A DNA stretch of 64,000 nt from Nonomuraea cypriaca (GTDB taxonomy: Bacteria > Actinomycetota > Actinomycetes > Streptosporangiales > Streptosporangiaceae): NCBI RefSeq assembly GCF_015645445.1, contig NZ_JADOGI010000014.1:18457-82456 (forward strand), given 5' to 3'. Made by a program: the position numbers and the translations under genes. Under the pieces are notes generated by a model. It was not told the DNA's origin, searched no databases, and saw only the letters and a program-made list of their open reading frames with translations. Position 1 is the stretch's first letter; each line of letters opens with the position of its first letter. Positions 16,536-23,837 of this stretch are shown here, piece after piece.

Positions 16536-17819
16536 TCAGACAGTGGTCTGCGGGACGCCAGGCTTGGCGACCATGGCCTCGCCGATGCCTTCGACGAACG
16601 ACTGGTCGGCTGGCAGCACGATGGCGACGGAGCGCACCTTCTGGTCCTGCGTGCGGTTGCCGACCGGATCGGCGCCCTCCTGCGCGAGCGCCAGCGCCGC
16701 CTTGCGGAGCTTCTGACGTGCCTTGATGATGCCGGCGTCGGTGGCGACCAGGCGCTCCTTGGTGCGGTCGACGATCGGGCCCATCGACTCCTGCAGCGAG
16801 GCGTCCTGGAGGGCGATGCCCTTGATCCCGGAGTACGTCTCGCCGCGGCGCTGGGCCTCGCGGTCCATCAGGTAGTCGTTGTCCTTGTTGGCGAGCGGAC
16901 GGTAGTTCTCGTCGTTCGCGCTGTGGACGCCCATGCCGGCGCGCATGGCCGCGACCTCGGCCTCGGTGAGCGGGCGGGTCGGGTGGTAGTCGAAGCTCCA
17001 GGCCCAGCAGTTCTCGTCGTCGATCGGCACCCAGAAGTGGCCGTGCATCGGGTGGTCGCCGCGCGGCGGCACCATCGTGAAGTTGGGCAGCACCCACGGC
17101 GTCACCCGCCAGTAGTAGTGGCCCTCCTCGGCGTTGCGCCGGGCGCCGATCAGCAGGCCGCCCTCGTAGTCGACGACCTCGAAGAACGGCTTGAGGTCGC
17201 CCTTGTTGTAGGCGTTGCCCCTCGACCCCTTGAACAGCGGGTCGCTGTCGAGGCTGCCGGAGTGCAGGAAGGTGACGTGGCTGGAGTCGATGCCGCCCTC
17301 GAGGGCCTGCAGCCAGTTGCACTCCTGGAACCGCTTGGAGGTGTACGCCTGCCCCTCCGGCACGGTGATGAACTCCCACTCCGGCAGCGGCGGCCGCTTG
17401 TCCGGGTCGCCGAGGTAGGCCCACAGCACGTCACCGCGCTTGATCATGGGATAGGACTTCAGCTTCACATTGGCGCAGAAGTTGCTGCTCTCGGGCTCGC
17501 TGGGCACCTCGATGGCCTGGCCGGTGTAGTCGTACTTCCAGCCGTGGTAGGGGCAGCGCAGGCCCCCTTCCTCGTTGCGGCCGAACCAGAGCGAGACACC
17601 GCGGTGGGCACAGAACTCGTCCATCAGGCCGTAGCGGCCCTCGGAGTCGCGGAAGGCGATCAGCCGCTCCGAGAGGACCTTGACGCGGACCGGCGGACAG
17701 TTGTTCGCCGAGAGCTCCTCCGCCAGCAACACCGGCTGCCAGTAGCGGCGGAACAGGTCGCCCATCGGGGTGCCCGGTCCGGTCTGGGTCAGCAGCTCGT
17801 TGATCTCGGTGCGCAGCAT
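16536..17819 (-). CDS. Rieske non-heme iron oxygenase, phthalate 4,5-dioxygenase-like alpha subunit
   Basis: 427 residues. The Rieske cluster ligands are C70-x-H72 (FCAHRG) and C89-x2-H92 (RCPYHGW). The mononuclear iron site is seen in GGIDSSHVTFLHSG, with H181 and H186. The long C-terminal region with DRTKERLVATDAGIIKARQKL is typical of the homo-oligomeric phthalate/vanillate group. It would hydroxylate an aromatic carboxylate using electrons from the ferredoxin upstream. No beta-subunit gene is present, as expected for this class. ATG 17819 heads a four-gene operon. Confidence 0.9.
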   Translation of the reverse strand: MLRTEINELLTQTGPGTPMGDLFRRYWQPVLLAEELSANNCPPVRVKVLSERLIAFRDSEGRYGLMDEFCAHRGVSLWFGRNEEGGLRCPYHGWKYDYTGQAIEVPSEPESSNFCANVKLKSYPMIKRGDVLWAYLGDPDKRPPLPEWEFITVPEGQAYTSKRFQECNWLQALEGGIDSSHVTFLHSGSLDSDPLFKGSRGNAYNKGDLKPFFEVVDYEGGLLIGARRNAEEGHYYWRVTPWVLPNFTMVPPRGDHPMHGHFWVPIDDENCWAWSFDYHPTRPLTEAEVAAMRAGMGVHSANDENYRPLANKDNDYLMDREAQRRGETYSGIKGIALQDASLQESMGPIVDRTKERLVATDAGIIKARQKLRKAALALAQEGADPVGNRTQDQKVRSVAIVLPADQSFVEGIGEAMVAKPGVPQTTV

Positions 17820-17861
17820 ATGCGGTCCTTTCGCCCCCTAAGGGGATAACTATCAGACCAT

Positions 17862-17875
17862 TTGCCAGCTGGCAA
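17862..17875. promoter_or_regulatory. Palindrome TTGCCAGCTGGCAA in the oxygenase promoter
   Basis: A perfect 14-base palindrome, extended imperfectly to 17858-17878. It lies 43 bases upstream of the Rieske oxygenase start, next to an AGACCA half site (17855-17860) like that of the GntR-type operators. Probably an operator for this operon. Confidence 0.5.
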
Positions 17876-17895
17876 TGGCCGGGAGATGGTGGATG

Positions 17896-18219
17896 CTAGG
17901 CCTGGGCCGGGGGCACGTCGACGACCAGACCGTCGAGGTCGTCGGTGAGCTCGATCTGGCAGCCGAGCCGGCTGGTGGCGCGTCGGTCCTCGACGCCGAG
18001 GTCGAGCAGATCGTCCTCGAGGTCGCCGGGACCTCCTACGCGACCTGCGAAATCGTCGCGCACCCAGACGTGGCACGTGGCGCAGGAGTTGTTGCCCCCG
18101 CACTCGCCGATGATTCCCGGCACGCCGTTGCGGACCGCGGCGGACATCACCGTCTCTCCAGCTGCGGCTTCGACGACGCGCTCGTCGCCCATGGTGCTGA
18201 CGTAGACCACTTTCGGCAC
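17896..18219 (-). CDS. Adrenodoxin-type [2Fe-2S] ferredoxin
   Basis: 107 residues. Cluster ligands are Cys40, Cys46, Cys49 (ECGGNNSCATC) and Cys87 (RLGCQIEL), the C-x5-C-x2-C...C pattern of putidaredoxin-like ferredoxins. It shuttles electrons from the FAD reductases to the Rieske oxygenase 76 bases downstream. GTG 18219 has AGGAGG at ideal spacing; the longer frame upstream is MFS relic sequence. This is the only intact ferredoxin in the island. Confidence 0.93.
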   Translation of the reverse strand: MPKVVYVSTMGDERVVEAAAGETVMSAAVRNGVPGIIGECGGNNSCATCHVWVRDDFAGRVGGPGDLEDDLLDLGVEDRRATSRLGCQIELTDDLDGLVVDVPPAQA

Positions 18220-18240
18220 GTACGCCTCCTTCTGGGAGAA

Positions 18241-18251
18241 TGGCCTAACCA
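18241..18251. promoter_or_regulatory. Candidate GntR/FCD operator, TGGCCTAACCA
   Basis: One mismatch from TGGTNNNACCA, 21 bases upstream of the ferredoxin start and overlapping its leader. It fits the same regulator as the sites at 18827 and 18874. Confidence 0.55.
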
Positions 18252-18322
18252 ATATACCTAGAATCGCATCGGGTAGGTCAACCTTTGCCACGCGCGGGAG
18301 CTGAAGTGCCGTGGTGGGCTGC

Positions 18323-18766
18323 CTACGACTGTTCCGCCGGGACCCGGGCGACGGAATATCGGCTGACCCGGCTGCCTCGCAGGTAGTGGAGGCCCGCAGA
18401 GGCGATCGAGACGAAGCCGCCCAAGGACAACGCGGCGACCGGACCCAGAAACCGGCGACCCAGCCGATGTCGACGTCGTCCAGCGCGGGCCCGCCGCGCG
18501 AAGTCATCTGGTGGATCGCCGACACCCGGCCTCACATCGCGTCCGGAGCTCCAGCTGCGCCGCCGCCTGGCGTTTCGTCGTCGCCAGCGTGTCGAAAGCG
18601 CCGATCAGCAGGCCGGGCGTGAGTGCGAGCGGCAACCAGGGCGACTGGGCCGGCGCCAGGGTGGCGACGCCGTAGCCGGCCGAGGCCAGCACCGCCAGGG
18701 CGGCGGCGACGACACCGACCAGCAGAGGGTGAAGTCGTGATGGCGCAGGGCCGGCGGCAGTTTCAT
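18323..18766 (-). pseudogene. Internally deleted, frameshifted MFS transporter relic
   Basis: From ATG 18766 it reads MKLPPALRHHDFTLCW (compare the MFS at 571-1857: MRNRDFTLYW). It jumps to a late segment LIGAFDTLATTKRQAAAQLE (compare LLGAFDAMATTIRHAAVQID). After a frameshift it reads HQMTSRGGPALDDVDIGWVA (compare YQMSSRGGPAIGDVVVGAVA), then LSLGGFVSIASAGLHYLRGS. About 250 codons are missing. It is a relic of a paralogue of the MFS gene at the other end of the island. Confidence 0.8.
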
Positions 18767-18826
18767 GAAAGTCGCTCCCCATTCGGCGGTGTCGCGAACG
18801 GCTCGACACGGCCGCAATCTAGCAAA

Positions 18827-18837
18827 TGATAAGACCA
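18827..18837. promoter_or_regulatory. Candidate GntR/FCD operator, TGATAAGACCA
   Basis: One mismatch from TGGTNNNACCA; first of two sites upstream of the GntR-family gene. Confidence 0.5.
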
Positions 18838-18873
18838 TTGCCGGATAGGGGGCCGTTAGGCTGCTCTAACAAT

Positions 18874-18884
18874 TGGTTAGACCA
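18874..18884. promoter_or_regulatory. Candidate GntR/FCD operator, TGGTTAGACCA (best match)
   Basis: A perfect TGGT-TAG-ACCA palindrome 68 bases upstream of the GntR regulator start, with a further TTGGTAC a few bases on. Its perfect symmetry makes it the reference site for the proposed regulon and implies autoregulation. Confidence 0.65.
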
Positions 18885-18951
18885 TTTCTTGGTACGATGT
18901 AGCCGGGGGAGGACCGAGATCGACGGACGAGATCGTGAAGGGGGCGCCGGC

Positions 18952-19719
18952 ATGGCCAATGCGTCAGTGGGGCCATCGGATGGGACGCCGGGCAAGAGGA
19001 GCACCGCCGACCTGTTCAGACCGGTGAGCGTCGATCGCATCTCCGAGGTCATCGTGGAACAGATGCGGCTCCTGATCAGGGAGGGCAAGCTCGTCCCCGG
19101 TGATCGGCTGCCCAGTGAGCGGAGTCTGTGCGAGCGATTCGGGGTCAGCAGAGTGACCGTCCGTGAGGCTCTCCGCGTACTCGAGGCCAGCGGCCTGGTG
19201 GAGATCCGCGTCGGGGCCCGGGGCGGCGCCTTCGTCACCCGTCCGTCGAGCGAACGCGTCGGGAAGGGTCTGGCGGAGTTGCTGACCCTGGCCCCGATGA
19301 CCGCCCTCGACGTCACAGAAGCCCGCATGGTCGTCGAGCTCGGCATCCTTCCCTTGGTGGTGGAGCGCGCCACCGAAGAGGACATCGCGGAGTTGCGCGT
19401 CCTGGTCGATCAGGGTCTCAGCGCGCTGGAGAACGGCTCCTACACCATGGCGATGTCGGCGGCCTTCCACGTGCGGGTCGCCTCCTCCGTGCACAATCCG
19501 GCGATCGAGATGCTGGTGCACACGTTCCACGGCCCCCTGCTCATGTCGCTCCAGCAGGCACAGGTCGCCGCGCCGTTGATGGGCCTTCGGGGAGCCCACG
19601 AACACTTCGAGCTGGTTGAGGCGATTGAGCAGCGGGACGTCGAACGAGCACGCAACGTCATGACCCGCCATCTTCAGCGCACTGCCGATCGCCTGGCGAA
19701 TCCGGACGGCGAGGAGTAG
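18952..19719 (+). CDS. GntR-family transcriptional regulator, FadR/FCD type
   Basis: 255 residues. The winged HTH at about 20-90 contains LVPGDRLPSERSLCERFGVS RVTVREALRVLE and the wing GARGGAFV. The all-helical FCD domain follows, with candidate metal/effector ligands in EARMVVELGI, AFHVRVASSVHNP and GAHEHFELVEAIEQRD. FCD regulators typically bind small carboxylic acids and are released from DNA. ATG 18952 was preferred to the upstream ATG. It sits at the edge of the island, transcribed away from it, and is probably its repressor. Confidence 0.93.
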   Translation: MANASVGPSDGTPGKRSTADLFRPVSVDRISEVIVEQMRLLIREGKLVPGDRLPSERSLCERFGVSRVTVREALRVLEASGLVEIRVGARGGAFVTRPSSERVGKGLAELLTLAPMTALDVTEARMVVELGILPLVVERATEEDIAELRVLVDQGLSALENGSYTMAMSAAFHVRVASSVHNPAIEMLVHTFHGPLLMSLQQAQVAAPLMGLRGAHEHFELVEAIEQRDVERARNVMTRHLQRTADRLANPDGEE

Positions 19720-19776
19720 CTCTGCCGGGATCAGCCGGCCTCGCCCTGCACCGCCGGTCTGGGCCACGAGTTGTTG

Positions 19777-20862
19777 TCACCGCGTGTGCGGATGGGCGGG
19801 TGGGCGGACGGAGCCGCGGACGACGATGTGGGTGCCGAGCACGACGTGCTGGCGCTCCTGCCGGTTGAGGGCCAGCCGGACCGCAGTCCGGCCCAGTTCC
19901 TCCGTGGGGATGTGCACGGTGGTCAGGCCCGGGGACAGATCGGCGGCGAACGGGATGTCGTCGTAGCCGGCGAGTGAGACGTCCTCCGGCACGCGGAGCC
20001 CGGCCTCCCGCAGCGCGGCCAGGACGCCGATCGCCACCATGTCGGTGGCGGCGAAGACGGCGGTGAACTCGGTGCCCAGCGCGATCAGCCGGCGCGCGGC
20101 GTCGTACCCGTCGGCTCGGCTGAACCCCGCGGGGACGATCAGCCCGGGGTTGTGCGGGACGCCGAACGCCTCGTGCGCGCGGATGAACCCGCGGACGCGG
20201 TCGAGCTTGGTGGTGCTGAGGTCGTCGGGGGCGGAGGCGCCGACCAGGGCGATGTGCCGGTGCCCCTGCGAGAGCAGGTGGCTGGTCATCGCGTAGGCGC
20301 CGCCCTCGTTGTCGTACTCCACCACGGTCGTCGGCACGTCCTCGCCCAGCGGCGGGCGCCCGCACAGCACGAGCCTGGAGCCCGCCTTGTCGAGCGCGTG
20401 CGCGAAGTGCGACATGCGTTCGCGATAGGTGTCGTCGAGCGAACCGCCGCCCACCAGGATGACGGCGTCGGCCCGCTGCTCGCGCATGGCTTCGACGACG
20501 GCCAGTTCGCGTGAGGGGTCGCCGTGGGTGGCGCAGACCATGCACAGCCGTCCCTCGGCCGTGGCCTGCTGCTCGACGCCCTTGGCGACATAGGCGAAGG
20601 ACGGGCCGGTGACGTCGTCGAGCACGAAGGCCACCATCTTCGTGCTTGCCCCGGAAAGGGCGCGTGCGTGCACGTTGAGCACGTAGTCGAGCTCGCGCAT
20701 CGCGCGCAGCACGCGTGCCTTGGTGGAGGAGGCGACGGGGTAGTCGCCCTTGATCACCCGGGATACCGTGGTGGCCGAGACTCCCGCCCGCGCGGCGACG
20801 TCGCGTACGGTGACGCGCTCGTCGTCGGCGTTCGGGCCCTTGGGGCTCAGGTTTCGCGACAA
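19777..20862 (-). CDS. LacI-family transcriptional regulator
   Basis: About 361 residues. The HTH is near the N-terminus (VTVRDVAARAGVSATTVSRV) and is followed by the hinge helix and a full periplasmic-binding-type effector domain ending in TTVHIPTEELGRTAVRLAL. The start is uncertain. TTG 20862 has GGAAGG six bases upstream and overlaps the GH36 stop by 16 bases; ATG 20910 gives 16 more residues. It is last in the operon 2-hydroxyacid dehydrogenase - GH36 - LacI, so it likely controls this operon and perhaps the divergent GH43/ABC operon. Confidence 0.9.
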   Translation of the reverse strand: MSRNLSPKGPNADDERVTVRDVAARAGVSATTVSRVIKGDYPVASSTKARVLRAMRELDYVLNVHARALSGASTKMVAFVLDDVTGPSFAYVAKGVEQQATAEGRLCMVCATHGDPSRELAVVEAMREQRADAVILVGGGSLDDTYRERMSHFAHALDKAGSRLVLCGRPPLGEDVPTTVVEYDNEGGAYAMTSHLLSQGHRHIALVGASAPDDLSTTKLDRVRGFIRAHEAFGVPHNPGLIVPAGFSRADGYDAARRLIALGTEFTAVFAATDMVAIGVLAALREAGLRVPEDVSLAGYDDIPFAADLSPGLTTVHIPTEELGRTAVRLALNRQERQHVVLGTHIVVRGSVRPPAHPHTR

Positions 20863-22469
20863 GTCGGGCCTTCCACGGTCTTCGACAGACGGAGCAGTGC
20901 TGCTGAGCAAGGTTCGGGCAGCGTGATGCGGAGGGTTTCGGCCTCCCAGCGGGCGTCCGCCGTCTCCGGCAGCAGCAGCGGGGTGAGATCATAACCCGCC
21001 GGCCAGGGCACGTCGATCATGTCCGAGGGGGAATGCCTGCGCCATATCGCGAGGTACGCGACCTCACCGCAGTCTACGGCCAGCGCGATCTGCTCGGCGT
21101 CCCAGCGCGGCAGGCCCAGGGGCCATCGTGGCACGCCCCTGGCCAGGTCGCCGCGGTAGCCCTGGTAAATCTCGACTGCCCGTCTGGCTTGCGCCAGCTG
21201 CTCGGGACTCAGCAGGTCGAGGCGACCGCTGAGGTGGATGCGCCCGAGCATGGCGGTGACCATGCCGAAGGTGATCAGGTCGTCGTGCGGGTAGGCCCAG
21301 ACCGCGCCCTGCTCGGGTGGCACGGCGGTGGGCGCGGCTGCCGCGATGGCCGGCAGCAGCAGGTCGTCCTGCTGATCGGTGAGCGACTGGACGGGGAACG
21401 TCCGCAGCGTCGCTCCGTCGAGCCGCATGCCGCCTGCCGCACACGCTTCGAGGACCAGGCCGGGGTGACGCTCCATGACGCGCTCGGCCCACGCGAGGTA
21501 GGCCCGGTTGTGTTCGAGCAGGCGGTCGGCGGGCCCGATGTCGATGTTGTAGTCGAGCTTGAGGTAGCCGACACCGAAGTCGGCGATCAGGCGGTCGACG
21601 GCCGCGTCCAGGTGCGCGACGGCTGCCGGGTGGCTCAGGTCGAGCTGGTGGCGGCCCCATTCGGTCAGGCGCACGCCTTCGCGGCGCAGGTACGCCTCGT
21701 CGGGGAGGCCGACGTCGCTGCGAACGCCGACCACCTCGGGTTCCAGCCACAGGCCCGGGATCATGCCCGCTGCCCTGATCGCGCCGGTGACCTCGGCCAG
21801 GCCGTCGGGGAAGCGGCTCTTCGAGGGCTCCCATGCGCCGACGGTGTCCCACCAGCCGGGCACGCCGCCGTCACCGGGGCCCGCCCGCTCGTCGTCGTAC
21901 CAGCCGGCGTCGATGCAGAAGTACTCGGCTCCGGCCTCGGCGGCGGCGGCGATCAGGGGACGCAGGCGCTCGGTGGTGGGGTCTCCCATGAGGCCGTTCA
22001 TGAAGTCGTTGAAGACCACAGACAGCTCGGCGTTGTCCCGGTGCGGCCTGCGCAGGGCCCGGCGGTAGCGGGTGAGCGCGGCCACCGCCTGCTCATAATC
22101 GCCGGCCAGGGTGAAGGCGGCCGGGACGGTGGTGAACGACTCGCCCGCCGCCAGGCGCACCGACCATTGGTGCTCGCGCAGGGACGGGCCCGACAGCAGG
22201 AGGTAGATCTCGCCGTGGCGCTTGCCCGCGGTGCCGCTCCTGCCGGTGCTGGTGACCTCGATCTCGACCACGGGCAGCGCGGCCTCGCCGGCGCCCGCGA
22301 GGCCGCCGATCGCCAGCAGTCGCGGCGGTCCGTCATCGGGGAGGTCGAACCGCAGCTCACGCCAGTCGAGCACGCCTCCGCCGGCGTGTCCGGCGGCTGC
22401 GGGGGTGTTCACGTACGGTGCGCGTGATGGGTTCTCGCCGTCGGCGTCCCCCCTGCCGGGGATCCCCAC
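20847..22469 (-). CDS. GH36-type alpha-galactosidase-like glycoside hydrolase
   Basis: 540 residues. The barrel carries CIDAGWYDD, GLWLEPEVVG, YLKLDYNIDIG (D is the likely nucleophile) and SLTDQQDD (likely acid/base). GH36 enzymes release alpha-galactosyl units from oligosaccharides or galactomannan. Most family members are about 700 residues; here much of the N-terminal beta-sandwich is missing and the N-terminus (GDADGENPSRAPYVN) looks like fused sequence. The protein may be shortened or the start altered. GTG 22469 begins one base after the dehydrogenase stop. No signal peptide, so it acts on imported sugars. Confidence 0.82.
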   Translation of the reverse strand: MGIPGRGDADGENPSRAPYVNTPAAAGHAGGGVLDWRELRFDLPDDGPPRLLAIGGLAGAGEAALPVVEIEVTSTGRSGTAGKRHGEIYLLLSGPSLREHQWSVRLAAGESFTTVPAAFTLAGDYEQAVAALTRYRRALRRPHRDNAELSVVFNDFMNGLMGDPTTERLRPLIAAAAEAGAEYFCIDAGWYDDERAGPGDGGVPGWWDTVGAWEPSKSRFPDGLAEVTGAIRAAGMIPGLWLEPEVVGVRSDVGLPDEAYLRREGVRLTEWGRHQLDLSHPAAVAHLDAAVDRLIADFGVGYLKLDYNIDIGPADRLLEHNRAYLAWAERVMERHPGLVLEACAAGGMRLDGATLRTFPVQSLTDQQDDLLLPAIAAAAPTAVPPEQGAVWAYPHDDLITFGMVTAMLGRIHLSGRLDLLSPEQLAQARRAVEIYQGYRGDLARGVPRWPLGLPRWDAEQIALAVDCGEVAYLAIWRRHSPSDMIDVPWPAGYDLTPLLLPETADARWEAETLRITLPEPCSAALLRLSKTVEGPTCRET

Positions 22470-22470
22470 G

Positions 22471-23469
22471 TCAGGCCACCCGGTCGAGGTCGTCGTGCGT
22501 CACCTGGTGGGCGAGGGGGAAGCCGGATGCCAGCCGTTCCAGCTCGTCGAGCACGGCGGCGCCCATCCTGGCCAGCTCGTTGCCATGGGAGCCGGCGATG
22601 TGCGGGGTCAGGAACGCGTTCGGCAGCTCGAACAGCGGCGAGTCGCTCGGCAGCGGCTCAGGCTCCGTCACATCCAGCACCGCGGACAGCCTGCCCGTCC
22701 GCAGTTCCTCCACCAGCGCGCCGGTGTCCACGAGCGCTCCCCGGGCGGTGTTGACCAGTGTCGCGCCGTCCCGCATGAGCGCCAGCCGTCCGCGGTCCAG
22801 CATGTGCCTGGTCTCGTCGGTCTCGGGCGCGTGCAGGCTGACGACGTCGCATGTCCTCAGCAACTCGTCGAGCTCCACCTGGCGCACGCCCTCCACCTGC
22901 GTGTACGGGTCGTACAGGCACACATCCAGATCGTGTGGCGCGAGCAGTTCGAGCACCCTGCGCCCGATGCGGGAGGCGCCGACGACGCCCACCCGCCTGC
23001 CGTAGTTTCCCACCGCCGCCTCGATCTCGCCGATCGTGAAGGCCCGATTCCGCCGGTAGCGCTCACGCAGCGCGAAAACTCCCTTGCCGGCCAGCAGAAT
23101 GACGGAGACGGAGTACTCGGCCACGGGCATCGCGTTGGCGTCGGCGGCCGATGAGACGAGCAGCCCGCGTTCCCACAGAGCGGGAGAGATCAGGCTCTTG
23201 ACCGAGCCCGCCGCGTGCAGCACCGCCCGGAGCCCGGGCGCCTCGTGCAACAGCGCCTCGTCCAGTGGCGGGCAGCCCCACCCGGTGATCAGGACGTCCA
23301 GCTCGGGGAGCACCTGGGCCAGTCGCGGGTCGTCGAAACGCTCGGCGACCAGCGACACATCGATGTCGGCGACCCTCTCCAGCCGCTGTATGAGCGGCGC
23401 GGGGAAGAGCATCGCGAGGTGTTCCGCGCGCATGGCGAACAGCACCTTCGGGCGGGCTAGCACAGGCAT
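22471..23469 (-). CDS. D-isomer-specific 2-hydroxyacid dehydrogenase family protein
   Basis: 332 residues. The NAD-binding motif is VGVVGASRIGRRVLELL (GxSxxG variant at about residue 165). The catalytic Arg is in VNTARGALVDTGAL, the Glu in VTEPEPLP and the His in LTPHIAGSHG. It reduces a 2-keto acid or oxidises a 2-hydroxy acid, for example from uronate or galactose breakdown. First gene of the minus-strand operon with GH36 and LacI. Confidence 0.88.
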   Translation of the reverse strand: MPVLARPKVLFAMRAEHLAMLFPAPLIQRLERVADIDVSLVAERFDDPRLAQVLPELDVLITGWGCPPLDEALLHEAPGLRAVLHAAGSVKSLISPALWERGLLVSSAADANAMPVAEYSVSVILLAGKGVFALRERYRRNRAFTIGEIEAAVGNYGRRVGVVGASRIGRRVLELLAPHDLDVCLYDPYTQVEGVRQVELDELLRTCDVVSLHAPETDETRHMLDRGRLALMRDGATLVNTARGALVDTGALVEELRTGRLSAVLDVTEPEPLPSDSPLFELPNAFLTPHIAGSHGNELARMGAAVLDELERLASGFPLAHQVTHDDLDRVA

Positions 23470-23492
23470 GGCCTCCGTCCAGGGAAATGCTA

Positions 23493-23508
23493 TAGAAACC
23501 GATAACTA
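23493..23508. promoter_or_regulatory. Possible LacI-type operator, TAGAAACCGATAACTA
   Basis: A partly symmetric site centred on CG in the divergent promoter between the 2-hydroxyacid dehydrogenase and GH43 operons. Its left half, TAGAAACCGAT, resembles TAGAAATCGGT at 34918 and 35154. Only 10 of 16 positions are symmetric. Confidence 0.35.
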
Positions 23509-23666
23509 CCGTAAGAGTGTCACTAATCCAAGGTCAACTGCGATCTGGCTTTGAGATCTCTGCAGGAAGGAGTGCCTGTATGTAACTTATATGTAACGTA
23601 TCCTTGTGGTGCCCGTCTCTCCGCCGTAGCGTTCGCAGCGACCGGTTTCTGTGACTGGAGGCAGAA

Positions 23667-23837
23667 ATGAGACGGACGGCCACGACAGAGGCCGCGGCCC
23701 CGGTGACCGCTCTGGCCGACTCCGGCCGAGGCCGGACCCCGGCCGCAGCGCACCGTTCAGCGGGCTTCGTGCAGATCGGCTACTGGAGACGGATCACGGC
23801 CGTCGGCGAGCCGGTCGCCGCGAGGCCTCTTCGGTGA
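23667..23837 (+). CDS. 56-residue ORF translationally coupled to GH43
   Basis: ATG 23667 has GGAGGCAG five bases upstream, and its TGA shares bases with the GH43 GTG start (GTGA). The peptide is MRRTATTEAAAPVTALADSG..., ending GEPVAARPLR, with no known domain. It could be a leader peptide that couples translation or the remains of a deleted gene. GH43 itself lacks a good ribosome-binding site, so coupling is plausible. Confidence 0.5.
   Translation: MRRTATTEAAAPVTALADSGRGRTPAAAHRSAGFVQIGYWRRITAVGEPVAARPLR

Noticed and set aside
16449..17849. 466-codon open frame on the plus strand
   Set aside because: Exact antisense of the Rieske oxygenase; composition-driven.
21033..22427. 464-codon open frame on the plus strand
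   Set aside because: Antisense of the GH36 gene, Val/Gly/Asp-rich shadow with no recognisable fold.
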